From positions 1 through 6,633 of the forward strand of contig DASYQV010000100.1 in the NCBI GenBank assembly GCA_036005125.1: DNA of 6,633 nucleotides, written 5' to 3'. This DNA comes from DASYQV01 sp036005125 (GTDB lineage: Bacteria > Acidobacteriota > Vicinamibacteria > Vicinamibacterales > UBA2999). This document shows positions 1-5,695 of the stretch, in pieces; within the stretch, counting starts at the first letter, position 1, and each line of letters starts with the position of its first letter. Below the pieces are notes generated by a model. That model saw only the letters and a list, made by a program, of their open reading frames with translations. It had not been told where the DNA came from and searched no databases. Both the position numbers and the translations under genes were made by a program.

Positions 1-116
1 GCGTGGTCCCCGAGTCCTTCACCCACGGCACCTCGGAGCAGCGCGTGCGATGGCTGCGCCGCGGGTTGACCGCGGGACGTGTCGATGCGTGCGACACGTT
101 CACCGCAGAGTCGTAA
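1..116 (+). CDS. C-terminal end of a YpfJ-type neutral zinc metallopeptidase (partial)
   Basis: An open frame enters from the left edge (first whole codon at 3) and stops with TAA at 114-116, giving 37 residues. They read VVPESFTHGTSEQRVRW, then an LRRGLTAG stretch, then the end ACDTFTAES. This matches the conserved tail of the neutral zinc metallopeptidase family (Pfam Zn_peptidase, YpfJ/KPN_02809 type), which usually carries a SFTHG(T/S)SxQRVRWFRRG signature followed by a CDTF end. The HExxH catalytic motif would lie further upstream, outside the window. The family comprises membrane-anchored proteins with a predicted extracytoplasmic peptidase domain; substrates are poorly known. Its last 17 bases overlap the end of the hydrolase gene on the opposite strand. 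Identification rests on recalled family signature only, but the match is long and ends where the family ends. Confidence 0.8.
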   Translation, partial: VVPESFTHGTSEQRVRWLRRGLTAGRVDACDTFTAES

Positions 117-915
117 GGAATGCACCGAGGGCGGCGTCGAACGCGGCCGGCAGCTCCAGGTTCGAAAGGTGTCCGGCCTGCTCGATGATGTCGAGCGTTG
201 CATCAGGCAGCATCACCCGCATGCGTTCGGACTCGGATGGGGGTGTCAGCGTGTCCTCGCTGCCGACGAGGACGAGCGTCGGAACGTTGATGTGCGGCAG
301 GAGATCCGTCGCGTCGGGCCGATCGCGCAGCCGACGCAGTGCGCCGGCAATCCCGCGCGCCGTCTGACGCTCGATCAGTTTCCGCACGTAGCCCACCACC
401 TCAGGGCGCTCGGCACGCGTCGTCTCGCCGAGCAGCTTCGGGAGCATGTCTGCGGCCAGTCCCGGAAGGCCGTCGCGCTCCACCAGCTCGAGCGCGTTCT
501 GCCGTCCGGCCCGCGCCTCTTGCGTGTCCGCGCCCGCCTTCGTGTCGGCGAGCACCAGCGCCTGACAGCGACGGGCCGCCACTCGCCACAACGCGAAACA
601 CACATAGCCGCCCATCGACAGTCCGCCCACGACCGCGGTGGCAATGCCCAGGTGGTCCATCAGGTCGAGCACCCATCTCGCGTAGTCGTCGATGCGGCCG
701 GACTCGTGCCGGACGTCGGGGACGCCGTCGAATCCGGGCATCGCAGGTGCAATCGCGCGCCAGCCGGCGGAAATGCGCTGCGCCTCCCACATGTGCATCC
801 CGAGCGGGAACGCATGAAGCAGCACGAGGGTGCGCTCGGCACCACTCTCGCCCGACTCGAGGTACACGGCACCACCCCCCATCAGCTCCACATGCCGGAG
901 TGACCACTCGCTCAT
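100..915 (-). CDS. Alpha/beta-fold hydrolase (BioH / 3-oxoadipate enol-lactonase-like)
   Basis: A 271-residue single-domain alpha/beta hydrolase, probably cytoplasmic since no signal peptide is visible. The catalytic set can be read directly: oxyanion-hole segment HAFPLG at 34-39, nucleophile elbow GGLSMGG with Ser100, acid Asp221 in VGSEDTLTP, and His249 in EQAGHLSNLE near the C-terminus. The length and the cap region between residues 125 and 200 fit the esterase/enol-lactonase branch (PcaD, BioH-like). The substrate cannot be told from sequence, and no aromatic-degradation or biotin genes adjoin it. The ATG at 915 has a GGAGG Shine-Dalgarno motif at 924-928 with an 8-nt gap, which supports this start. 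It converges on the metallopeptidase gene (17-bp overlap of 3' ends), and its 5' side faces a repeat-bearing divergent region. Confidence 0.92.
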   Translation of the reverse strand: MSEWSLRHVELMGGGAVYLESGESGAERTLVLLHAFPLGMHMWEAQRISAGWRAIAPAMPGFDGVPDVRHESGRIDDYARWVLDLMDHLGIATAVVGGLSMGGYVCFALWRVAARRCQALVLADTKAGADTQEARAGRQNALELVERDGLPGLAADMLPKLLGETTRAERPEVVGYVRKLIERQTARGIAGALRRLRDRPDATDLLPHINVPTLVLVGSEDTLTPPSESERMRVMLPDATLDIIEQAGHLSNLELPAAFDAALGAFLTTLR

Positions 916-1007
916 ACGCGCGGCCTCCGCGTCTCCCTCGCGGTGATTGGCCCGTTACGCGGCTACAGACGCGAATCTTGACTCGCCGTCCGACCGCATA
1001 CCGGGCC

Positions 1008-1066
1008 GGCGCGCGTCCCTCGACGTGCTCGGGACGCCCCGAGCGCGTCGAAGGGCGGAGCGCGCC
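1008..1066. repeat. REP-like imperfect palindrome
   Basis: The inner arms are CCCTCGACGTGCTCGGG (1017-1033) and CCCCGAGCGCGTCGAAGGG (1037-1055). They pair with one mismatch and one bulged base around a 3-nt loop. The structure is extended outward by GGCGCGC (1008-1014) pairing with GCGCGCC (1060-1066). Short palindromes with a CTTCGAC...GTCGA(A)GG core are familiar as dispersed intergenic repeats in many GC-rich genomes; that link is from memory and not proved here. It lies between the starts of two divergent genes, so it is not a transcription terminator for either of them. Confidence 0.75.
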
Positions 1067-1084
1067 AAAAAGATACTGGGTCTG

Positions 1085-1133
1085 ACCAGTCAAGGGCTCT
1101 GCCGTTGATATCCGGGCAGAGCCCTTGACTGGT
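1085..1133. repeat. Perfect 19-bp inverted repeat (long hairpin)
   Basis: The left arm ACCAGTCAAGGGCTCTGCC (1085-1103) is perfectly complementary to GGCAGAGCCCTTGACTGGT (1115-1133), with an 11-nt loop (1104-1114). The left end also overlaps a smaller palindrome: ACTGG at 1075-1079 can pair with CCAGT at 1086-1090, so two mutually exclusive foldings exist. There is no usable T-tract directly after either end, and both flanking genes start, rather than end, facing it. A terminator role is therefore unlikely. A mobile-element remnant (MITE or REPIN half), a protein-binding site or a structured transcript are all possible. Confidence 0.85.
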
Positions 1134-1261
1134 TTGTCACCTACGTTAGCGTGCGGCTGTCCGCCGCTCTTCACACTTCGCGCCCAGAGGACGATGTTGT
1201 CACTTATAGTCGTCTTGTGCCTGTTTCTCCTGTCATATCGTTTACGTTGCACGAGTTTTCG

Positions 1262-1291
1262 TTGACTCACCTGCAACAGCAGAGGTACAAG
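1262..1291 (+). promoter_or_regulatory. Possible sigma70-type promoter for the acyltransferase gene
   Basis: A TTGACT box at 1262-1267 and a TACAAG box at 1286-1291 are separated by 18 bp, inside the least GC-rich part of the intergenic region. The first matches the consensus at five of six positions and the second at four. A start near 1298 would leave a leader of roughly 180 nt before the acyltransferase start. No operator or riboswitch is recognisable. This is a motif match only. Confidence 0.35.
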
Positions 1292-1480
1292 GCTGTCTTC
1301 CTCCGACAACAGGACCTGCTCCGAAGCTCACTCGAGTTGAGCTGGGCCGCATTTTTGGATGAGGGCCCGCCGGGTCTACAGATCGGGCCTACGAATGGCA
1401 GTGGATACGCGTTCGGAGCGAACTCCCGCTGGCGAGCGCGGTTGTGATCGGCATCCGCGACACGACGAATGAGGACGTGC

Positions 1481-2554
1481 ATGGACGGCCGGTTCGCGTT
1501 TCTCTTTCCAGGTCAGGATTCACAACAGGTCGGGATGGGTCTCGATCTGTATCGGCGCTTCCCCGTGGTCCGCGAGACATTTCGTGAAGCCGGCGACCTC
1601 CTCGAACTTCCCGTCGAGGAGCTGTGTTTCCGGGGACCGCTCAGCGAGCTGCACAAGACCGAGCACGGCCAGCCCGCCGTGTTCGTGCTGAGCGTTGCCG
1701 CGTTCAGGCTTCTCGAGAGCCTTCAGATCACCCCGTGCGCAGCAGCCGGTCACAGCCTGGGACAGTACGCCGCGCTCGTGGCTGCAGGGTCGCTCTCGTG
1801 GCCGGACGCGTGCCGTCTGGTCGGGGCGCGCAGCCACCTGATGAACGAAATCTGCGAACGCGTTCCGGGCGCCATGGCGGCGCTCGTCGGTCTCCCGCTC
1901 GAGCGCATCAGGGCCATCTGCCGGGAAAGCCAGGAGGTCGGCATCGTCCGAATCGCCAGCTACAACTCGCCGGATCAGTTCGTGGTCGCCGGCGAACCGG
2001 CGGCTGTCAACCACGTGGCGGTGCGCGCCGCACGTGCCGGCGCCGCGAAGACCAGTCTCCTGCCCGTCAACGGCGCGTTCCACAGCCCGTTGATGCAGGC
2101 AGCTCAGGGGCAGTTCGCGTCGTTTCTGGAGAACATTCCAATCGAGGCGCCCAGAATTCCGGTGGTGATGGACACGATGGGCATGCCCGTCGCCAGTCCC
2201 GATGTCATTCGAACGTGCCTTGTCGATCAGTTGACCGCGCCGGTGCTCTGGACAGACACCATGACATGGCTGCTCGAGCAGGGCGTGACCACATTTATCG
2301 AAGTCGGTCCGGGGCAGCTCCTCACACGCTTGATCCGCGCCACGGCGCGGCCAAAGACAGTCGCGACGTTCGAGACATCAACTGCCGAATCGCTCAGGCG
2401 GGCGCTACATGCCCTCGCAGCCCGTTCCGGTGCCTCTCTCATCGAGCCGCATCCGACCGGTGACTCGGCGAACGCAGCTCGTGCTCAGGCGCTCGGCGCC
2501 TCCGACGGCAGCTCGAACACCCAGAGCACCGCGCGGCGGTCCGGCGGATTCTGA
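1481..2554 (+). CDS. Stand-alone malonyl-CoA:ACP transacylase (FabD-like acyltransferase)
   Basis: A cytosolic enzyme of the FabD/AT family, which moves malonyl groups from CoA to an acyl carrier protein. From ATG 1481 (357 residues) the family landmarks are in order: FPGQ with Gln12, GHSLG nucleophile elbow with Ser92, Arg117 in GARSHLM, NSPDQFVVAG at 162-171, GAFHSPLM with catalytic His201, Gln250 before LTAPVLW, and EVGPGQLLTRLI near 274-285. The GAFH context is the form usual for malonyl-using enzymes. An ATG at 1469 is in frame, but GAGGA at 1471-1475 sits 5 nt before ATG 1481, favouring the later start. The FabD core ends near residue 317. The last 40 or so residues are an odd Ala/Ser-rich tail without family resemblance, largely antisense to a quinoprotein relic. 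No fab or polyketide synthase genes adjoin it, so housekeeping FabD and trans-acting AT remain alternatives. Confidence 0.9.
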   Translation: MDGRFAFLFPGQDSQQVGMGLDLYRRFPVVRETFREAGDLLELPVEELCFRGPLSELHKTEHGQPAVFVLSVAAFRLLESLQITPCAAAGHSLGQYAALVAAGSLSWPDACRLVGARSHLMNEICERVPGAMAALVGLPLERIRAICRESQEVGIVRIASYNSPDQFVVAGEPAAVNHVAVRAARAGAAKTSLLPVNGAFHSPLMQAAQGQFASFLENIPIEAPRIPVVMDTMGMPVASPDVIRTCLVDQLTAPVLWTDTMTWLLEQGVTTFIEVGPGQLLTRLIRATARPKTVATFETSTAESLRRALHALAARSGASLIEPHPTGDSANAARAQALGASDGSSNTQSTARRSGGF

Positions 2555-2583
2555 ATCTCCGGCACCAGCCCGCTGCGTGTTCG
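2485..2583 (-). pseudogene. Relic of a second quinoprotein C-terminus
   Basis: After the TAA stop of the quinoprotein gene the same frame stays open for 32 codons, to TGA at 2485-2487. It encodes SGLVPEIQNPPDRRAV followed by LWVFELPSEAPSA. This resembles the true end of the intact gene, where VLPNFRKVEGGPAI is followed by LVFALPEG. The same pattern of Pro, a small-residue stretch, then hydrophobic residues, VF and LP is seen in both. There is no start codon or ribosome binding site of its own. The likeliest reading is the leftover tail of a tandem paralogue removed by deletion or unequal recombination. It lies antisense to the tail of the acyltransferase gene (to 2554). An alternative is chance similarity over a short stretch. 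Confidence 0.55.
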
Positions 2584-4338
2584 TTACCGGTTCTGTGAGT
2601 GCGTGCGGCCTTCCGGGAGCGCAAAGACCAGAATCGCCGGCCCGCCCTCGACCTTGCGAAAATTCGGCAGCACGTCCTGGATGTGAAAGTAGGCGACGAA
2701 CCAGCCGGGACTCGTCGGAACGGCTAGATACTGGCGTCCCCGGACCGAGTAGGTGATCGGAAACCCATTAGGAGGCAGTGGTGTGCGGGTCCGCCACAAC
2801 ACTTGTCCCGTCGCGACATCGAAAGCCGTGAAGTAGCGATCCATGTCGCCGGCAAACACCAGCCCACCGGCCGTCGTGAGCGCCGCGGTGTCATATGGCA
2901 AAAGGTTCCGGTTGCGCCACAGGAGCTTGCCAGTTCGGCTATCCATCGCCACGAACTCGGCGAGGTCTTTCGGGCTGGCCGGGTGGGGCACGGAGGTTCG
3001 CTTCGAGGGGCCGGTTCCACCACGCTCCTGGTCCTGCTCCGACAGCGACGCGAAGATCGACGTCGCACAACTCAACTTCACCGGGATATAGAAGGCCCGG
3101 GTGTCCGGGTGGTACGCCATCGCAAACAGGTTCTTCAACCCTCCCGGTCCAGGACAGTACTCGACACGCGTATCGAGCTTCGGGACCGTTTCCGCGCGAT
3201 ACGTGACGTGCCCCGTCCTGGAATCGAGGGTCACGACGTTCTGGTAACCCAGATCGAACGCGTTGAGAAAGCGGCCGGTCTTCCGATCGAGCTCCCACAG
3301 GATGCCGGACTTTCCCATGCTGAACACCGACCGGCGATCCCCGTTGTCCACCAGAATGCGCTCGAACACCTCGTCGAGATCGTGCGACTCGGCCGGGAAA
3401 TGCTGGTAGTACCAGACCATCTTGCCCGTATCCGCATCGAGCGCCAGCGTGCTGTTCGTGTAAAGCGCAGCGCCGTCCGTACCCCGCTGAGCGCTGGCCC
3501 ACGGCTTGGCCTGGGCCGTCCCCCAGAAGATCATGTTGGATGCGGGATCGTAGCTCCCGGGAATCCACGCGTCGGCGCCCGCGCGTCTCCTCAGAGGCAA
3601 GTTACCCCAGGTGTCACCGCCCGGCTCGCCGGGACGCGCGACCGTCGACGTGCGCCACAGCTCTTTTCCGGTGTGCGCGTCGTGCGCCGAGATGAAGCAC
3701 ACGTCCTCCTTGAAACGCTCGCACCCTGTCATGCCGGCCACGACGTTGCCCTTCGCGATGATCGGACCGCTCGTGTACCTGTAGCCCAGCTTCAGGTCGG
3801 CCACCGTGTGATCCCACACCAGCTTTCCGGTTGCCGCGTTCACCGCGATGAGATGCGCTTCGGCGGTGCCGGCGTAGATGTTGTCGCCGTAAATCGCGAG
3901 AGTCCGCCGCGCGATGCCGCCCCGCTTGAGCTCCCAGATGAAATCCCCGGTTGCGGCGTCGATGGCCTGGATGCCGGACGGGCTCGGGAGATACATGACG
4001 CCGTTGTACACGAGCGGCGCCGCCTCGTCGGCGCCGGTCATCATCGACCACGACCACGCCAGCTGGAGTTGGCTGACATTGGCGCGCGTGATCTGGTTGA
4101 GCGGGCTGTATCCCCACGCGTCCTGCGTGCGCCGCCAGTGGAGCCAGTCTGCGGGATTCGGATTCCGCAGCATCTGTTCGGTGACGAGCTTGAAATCCCT
4201 GACTTGTGTCTGCGCCACGGTGAGAGTCATGCCCAGCACGACGCACGTGACCGCAATCCGGACGTGTCTCGTGAGGCGCGCCCAACGTCGCGTGCCGAAT
4301 GCTTTCCCGACGAGCCGCGAGGTACCGGACGTCTTCAT
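2584..4338 (-). CDS. Secreted PQQ-type quinoprotein dehydrogenase (eight-bladed propeller)
   Basis: A 584-residue protein of the PQQ-dependent alcohol dehydrogenase superfamily. ATG 4338 is chosen because AAGGAG precedes it by 8 nt; a GTG at 4362 is in frame but would bury that site. An Arg-rich start and a hydrophobic segment at about 28-43 form an export signal, so the enzyme should be periplasmic. Eight DxxTGxxxW-type propeller repeats can be counted (for example AIDAATGDFIW, ALDADTGKMVW, AFDVATGQVLW), and GGDTWGN lies near 240-246. No CxxCH haem motif is present, so an external electron acceptor would be needed. The vicinal Cys pair of methanol dehydrogenase is absent; Glu207 in GCE fits the metal-binding Glu; GTAQAKPW replaces the usual GTGNPxPW; and HDLD (Asp320, Asp322) stands where a WDxD motif is expected. 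No pqq synthesis genes adjoin it. Substrate unknown. Confidence 0.9.
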   Translation of the reverse strand: MKTSGTSRLVGKAFGTRRWARLTRHVRIAVTCVVLGMTLTVAQTQVRDFKLVTEQMLRNPNPADWLHWRRTQDAWGYSPLNQITRANVSQLQLAWSWSMMTGADEAAPLVYNGVMYLPSPSGIQAIDAATGDFIWELKRGGIARRTLAIYGDNIYAGTAEAHLIAVNAATGKLVWDHTVADLKLGYRYTSGPIIAKGNVVAGMTGCERFKEDVCFISAHDAHTGKELWRTSTVARPGEPGGDTWGNLPLRRRAGADAWIPGSYDPASNMIFWGTAQAKPWASAQRGTDGAALYTNSTLALDADTGKMVWYYQHFPAESHDLDEVFERILVDNGDRRSVFSMGKSGILWELDRKTGRFLNAFDLGYQNVVTLDSRTGHVTYRAETVPKLDTRVEYCPGPGGLKNLFAMAYHPDTRAFYIPVKLSCATSIFASLSEQDQERGGTGPSKRTSVPHPASPKDLAEFVAMDSRTGKLLWRNRNLLPYDTAALTTAGGLVFAGDMDRYFTAFDVATGQVLWRTRTPLPPNGFPITYSVRGRQYLAVPTSPGWFVAYFHIQDVLPNFRKVEGGPAILVFALPEGRTHSQNR

Positions 4339-4385
4339 GCGGAGTGCTCCTTGTTCACTCACCCATGCCGCAGTAAAGGAACGTC

Positions 4386-4414
4386 AGTTTCGCTGCGGTA
4401 GAGATGTCTGTCAA
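4386..4414 (-). promoter_or_regulatory. Possible promoter of the quinoprotein gene
   Basis: On the minus strand a perfect TTGACA box lies at 4414-4409. After a 17-bp spacer comes GAAACT at 4391-4386, which keeps only the key second A, the fourth A and the final T of a -10 box. It would place the transcript start about 40 nt ahead of the ATG at 4338. The -35 match is strong and the -10 weak, so an activator-dependent promoter is possible. Confidence 0.35.
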
Positions 4415-4443
4415 GCGGGATTGCATTCCCGACAACACCCAGC

Positions 4444-4481
4444 GACAGGCTTCCTGTCACACGCGCGAGGCCGTGTACAAT
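4444..4481 (+). promoter_or_regulatory. Promoter with overlapping hairpin upstream of the DUF2277 gene
   Basis: A TACAAT -10 box at 4476-4481 is preceded by CTGTCA at 4454-4459 with a 16-bp spacer, a reasonable sigma70-type pair about 50 nt ahead of the DUF2277 start. A short palindrome, GACAGG-CTT-CCTGTC (4444-4458), covers the -35 box and could be a repressor or activator site. This is a motif match only. Confidence 0.45.
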
Positions 4482-4534
4482 GCGTTCGACGCCGTAACGC
4501 CAACGGCGATCGTGACACGGTAGGACCCTGCGTT

Positions 4535-4810
4535 ATGTGTCGTAACATCAAAACCCTGTTCAATTTCGAGCCGCCGGCCACCGAGGAAGAGATCCGTGCC
4601 GCATCACTGCAATTCGTACGGAAGTTGAGCGGCTTCAACGCGCCGTCGCGGGCGAACGAAGCCGCGTTCAATGGGGCGATCGACGAGGTGGCCGCGGTCG
4701 CGCGCAGGCTGATCGATTCGCTCAGCACCACCGCGCCGCCGAAGAGCCGCGAAGAGGAAGCTGCCAGGGCGCGTGCGCGAGCGGTCGAGCGCTTCGGCGC
4801 GAGGACGTGA
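4535..4810 (+). CDS. DUF2277 family protein
   Basis: A 91-residue soluble protein starting MCRNIKTLFNFEPPAT and continuing with EEIRAASLQFVRKLSGF, ANEAAFNGAIDEVAAVARRL and a charged, Glu/Arg/Ala-rich helical end. This start and the length are the hallmark of the DUF2277 family, small proteins of unknown function found widely in GC-rich soil bacteria. The invariant Cys2 and the NFEPPAT segment are intact. ATG 4535 is the family start; a weak AGGA at 4522-4525 lies 9 nt ahead. The frame is open far upstream into the antisense of the quinoprotein gene, but that extension lacks family resemblance and is not coding. It is transcribed divergently from the quinoprotein gene and converges on the phosphatase relic. 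No function is proposed. Confidence 0.93.
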   Translation: MCRNIKTLFNFEPPATEEEIRAASLQFVRKLSGFNAPSRANEAAFNGAIDEVAAVARRLIDSLSTTAPPKSREEEAARARARAVERFGART

Positions 4811-4876
4811 GGGTGAAGACGTGGGCGGGCCTACCACAAGAGCACTGTGCCATGCGGGCACCGCGACGCGGATATG

Positions 4877-5226
4877 TCACTGCAGACCGCGGTACCGCAG
4901 GACAAGGGTGGTGAGGTCGTCAGCCTGCTGCTCGCCGGCTGTGAAATCGCGCACGTCCTGCAGGAGGTGTTCGAGGAGCGTCTCGGGGTCGAGCCCGTGG
5001 CGTGGCTTGATTCAACGCAGGCCCAGCGCACCGAGCCGGGTCTGAACGCCCCGCTTGATTCATCGGTCACGCCGTCACTGCACACGATCACGAGATCACC
5101 CGGGTCGAGCTGCAACGAGTCGGGCCGATAGGTGGCGTGAGCGAACAAGCCCAGGACGAGCCCGCCCGGCTCGAGGGACCGGACGCCGCTCACTCCAACG
5201 ATGACAGGCGGTTCGTGACCGGCCAC
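4877..5226 (-). pseudogene. Truncated, frameshifted SpoIIE/RsbU-type PP2C phosphatase
   Basis: Only the C-terminal part of a PP2C (SpoIIE-like) domain remains. From about 5226 one frame reads AGHEPPVIV, LEPGGLVLGLF and PGDLVIVCSDGVTD, matching the family's NAGHNPP, GGLPLG and GDxLxxYSDGVTE motifs including the metal-binding Asp. The rest, HGLDPETLLEHLLQDV through to DDLTTLVLRYRGLQ and a TGA at 4877-4879, lies in a different frame and carries the family's closing DD(L/I)T motif. A tandem 5-bp duplication (CGTGG twice, 4996-5005 on the plus strand) accounts for the shift: removing one copy joins ESS directly to HGLDPET with no stop. The first half of the domain, with its N-terminal metal ligands and any sensor region, is missing; the frame begins just after the SnoaL-like gene. 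The product cannot be an active phosphatase. In its ancestral form it probably dephosphorylated a STAS partner such as the one encoded at 5696-6052. Confidence 0.8.
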
Positions 5227-5251
5227 TGAAGTCGAGCCTCTGCCATCGTTG

Positions 5252-5674
5252 CTATGCGGGCTTTGCTTTCAGCATGCCGACCTGGATGAGGACGCCAGTG
5301 AAGTCATAGATGGTCCGCCACCGGCTGATCTTGCCGTCGCGCAGCTGGTAGAACTGAACGGTCGGAATACGGAACGCCCTGCCGCTCGGCGGCAGTCCCA
5401 TGAACCCGCCCGTATCGGTTCCGGAGATTATCGAAATCTGGACCACGCGGTCCTCATCGACGACGAGCTCCTCGTCTTTGAGCGTAAAGTCCGGGAACCC
5501 GGTGAACCAGACGTCGTACACGTTCTCGATGGTGCCGCGTCCGGACACGATGCCTGCCATCGGGCTGGTGAGCGTACAGTCTTCGGTGTGATCGGCGGCA
5601 AGCGCCGCCGCGTCGCGCCGGCGCCAGGCTTCCTGGCGACGGGCAAACAGCGACAGGATCTCGTCGCGCCTCAT
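5252..5674 (-). CDS. SnoaL-like (ester cyclase type) NTF2-fold protein
   Basis: A 140-residue soluble protein with the layout of the SnoaL/ester-cyclase branch of the NTF2-like fold: an N-terminal helix (about 5-28, with FARRQEAWRRRD), a TSPMAG turn followed by the SGRGTIENVYDVWFTGFPD segment at about 43-62, then alternating strands ending VQFYQLRDGKISRWRTIYD and a Val/Leu-rich end. Such proteins bind small hydrophobic ligands in a pocket; some are cyclases or isomerases, many have no known reaction. It starts 21 bp after the stop of the STAS gene, in the same direction, so the two are probably co-transcribed. The ribosome binding site is weak (a GGGG run shortly before ATG 5674), suggesting translation linked to the gene ahead. 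It sits between the STAS gene and the phosphatase relic. Confidence 0.85.
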   Translation of the reverse strand: MRRDEILSLFARRQEAWRRRDAAALAADHTEDCTLTSPMAGIVSGRGTIENVYDVWFTGFPDFTLKDEELVVDEDRVVQISIISGTDTGGFMGLPPSGRAFRIPTVQFYQLRDGKISRWRTIYDFTGVLIQVGMLKAKPA

Positions 5675-5695
5675 CGGCGGCCCCGATATCGCCGT

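Larger units (their letters stand above)
916..1480. other. Gene-free divergent intergenic region with hairpins
   Basis: This 565-bp stretch separates the leftward hydrolase from the rightward acyltransferase. The left part (about 1005-1135) holds two strong inverted repeats listed separately. The part from about 1185 to 1330 is visibly less GC-rich than the flanking genes, as expected for regulatory DNA, and contains one promoter-like pair (1262-1291). A 98-codon open frame from GTG 1151 to 1447 crosses it, but it has no recognisable domain, no convincing ribosome binding site and a third-position base use unlike the neighbouring genes, so it is not called as a gene. Confidence 0.7.

Noticed and set aside
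79..903. Long plus-strand open frame over the hydrolase gene
   Set aside because: It is the antisense shadow of a clear alpha/beta hydrolase; the translation is Arg/His-rich and has no domain.
1151..1447. 98-codon open frame starting with GTG in the divergent intergenic region
   Set aside because: It has no recognisable domain, no clear ribosome binding site, and a third-position base use unlike neighbouring genes; it overlaps the best promoter candidate.
1469..1480. Earlier ATG of the acyltransferase gene
   Set aside because: It overlaps the GAGGA ribosome binding site of ATG 1481 and adds four residues outside the family start.
2803..4401. 532-codon plus-strand open frame opposite the quinoprotein
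   Set aside because: Long antisense frames are common opposite GC-rich genes; the opposite strand shows eight propeller repeats, a signal peptide and a ribosome binding site.
3914..4534. In-frame upstream extension of the DUF2277 gene
   Set aside because: The DUF2277 family begins exactly at MCRNI; the extension runs antisense through the quinoprotein start and across both putative promoters.
4847..4861. GTGCC-ATGCG-GGCAC hairpin between the DUF2277 gene and the phosphatase relic, considered as a terminator
   Set aside because: The stem is only 5 bp and there is no T-tract on either side.
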